Source of the DNA: Torreya grandis
Taxonomy: Eukaryota > Streptophyta > Pinopsida > Cupressales > Taxaceae
Direction of reading: 5' to 3'
Length of the DNA stretch: 64,000 nucleotides
Assembly: GCA_037957365.1 (NCBI GenBank)
Contig: JARHVA010002128.1
Span: 1,031,501-1,095,500, forward strand
Shown here: piece by piece, positions 63,396 to 64,000 of the stretch
Numbering within the stretch: position 1 is the stretch's first letter
Layout: the number at the start of each line of letters is the position of its first letter
The notes under the pieces: model-generated
Seen by the model: the letters and a program-made list of their open reading frames with translations, nothing else
Database searches by the model: none
What the model was told of the DNA's origin: nothing
Program-made: the position numbers and the translations under genes

Positions 63396-64000
63396 AGCTT
63401 TTGTTTGGTCTTATGAGGACATGCCTGACATTAACCCTAGCATAGTGGTACATAATATCATTACTTATCATAATGCCAAGTTTGTGCATCAAAATAAAGG
63501 AAAATTTTTTTCTTGAAGTTTTAACCTTATGTCATAAGGAAATCATCAAATTAATCAATGCTAAATTTATCAAACTAGTGGATTATTATGAATGGGTGTC
63601 CAACATTGTTCTCATTTGGAAGAAATTCACTATGGTTATTTGTATTTGTTTTGATTTATATAATCTTAATCTTGCTTGTCCCAAGGATAATTTCCCTTTA
63701 CCTTCAATAGATGCCATCATCAATTCTAGGGCTAGTTATGAAATTTTATCTCTTATAGATGGCTTCTCAGGATACAATCAGATTCATATCACTCTTGAGG
63801 ACCAAAATAAGACTAATTTCACCATAGAATGGGGCACCTATTGTTATGTGAAAATTCCCTTCATCCTAAAAATTTTTGGAGCCACTTACTAACATGTAAT
63901 GACTCACATCTTTCATGATCTAATTCACAAAATTGTTGAAACCTATGTGGATGATCTAATTGCTAAATCCAAGCATCGTAAGAATCATCTATCTAATATT
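63396..64000 (+). pseudogene. Tat-type reverse transcriptase of E2, cut by window end
   Basis: Enters with FVWSYEDMPDINPSIVVHNI (about 63400-63460), then an NLACPKDNFPLPSIDAII block, LIDGFSGYNQIHITLEDQNKT, IEWGTYCY, GATY followed by TAA at a Gln place (63890-63892), FHDLIHKIVETYVDDLIAKSK with intact YVDD at 63944-63955. Open from 63473 to 63892. The domain matches the RT of the 18-kb element but keeps the catalytic Asp pair. Its C-terminus lies outside the window. Confidence 0.9.

Larger units (their letters stand above)
56990..64000 (+). mobile_element. Ty3/Gypsy element E2, Tat-type, cut by the window end
   Basis: LTR-like block, long leader, gag, protease, linker and RT in plus orientation. 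The RT runs off the window, so RNase H, integrase and the 3' LTR are not seen. Frames are much better kept than in E1 or D and are broken chiefly by stops at Gln codons. Confidence 0.8.

Overview
The window is 64 kb of AT-rich repetitive plant DNA built almost wholly from LTR retrotransposons inserted into one another. I found no cellular gene, rRNA or tRNA gene, and no bacterial-type feature. The Ty1/Copia elements (SIRE-like gag, initiator-Met-type primer sites) and Ty3/Gypsy elements of the Tat/Ogre type, the long LTRs, and the decay of coding frames mainly through stops at Gln codons fit a large-genome seed plant (gymnosperm or large-genome monocot). The species cannot be told from the sequence.

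Layout, from the oldest host inwards. E1, a plus-strand Gypsy gag-pro remnant (about 50208 to before 56990), is interrupted on its left by D, a minus-strand Gypsy element (44501 to about 50207; LTR, leader, gag, protease). D is broken at 44500/44501 by a large plus-strand element, here called AB, whose 5' LTR part is 10080-12800, internal region 12801-15359 and 3' LTR 15360-44500. AB took two further hits. In its 5' LTR sits a minus-strand Copia element (1-10079, cut by the window edge), which itself contains a complete gag-only Copia derivative (632-5584, target duplication TTGAG). In its 3' LTR sits element C (16210-41928, target duplication CATCT/AATCT), an LTR element with an unrecognised charged ORF; one LTR of C contains an 18-kb Tat-type Gypsy element (23640-41614, target duplication TTTGG). 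To the right, E2 (about 56990 to the window end) is another plus-strand Tat-type Gypsy with gag, protease and RT, cut by the window edge.

The 18-kb Tat element is the best preserved: two LTRs, primer site, leader, gag, proline-rich linker, protease, RT, RNase H, integrase, a 4.9-kb 3' spacer and a purine tract. The spacer holds an antisense plant-mobile-domain-like reading frame. All reading frames in the window are broken. E2 keeps an intact YVDD motif, whereas the Tat element has YMVD.

Points for a second look: the antisense plant-mobile-domain ORF; the long unrecognised ORF in C, whose frame is kept while Gln codons became stops; a 5' leader block shared by two diverged Gypsy families; family-specific degenerate palindrome-like motifs scattered through LTRs and spacers; and microsatellites that grew in only one of two sister LTRs. 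Identities and ages were not computed; boundaries come from reading by eye.
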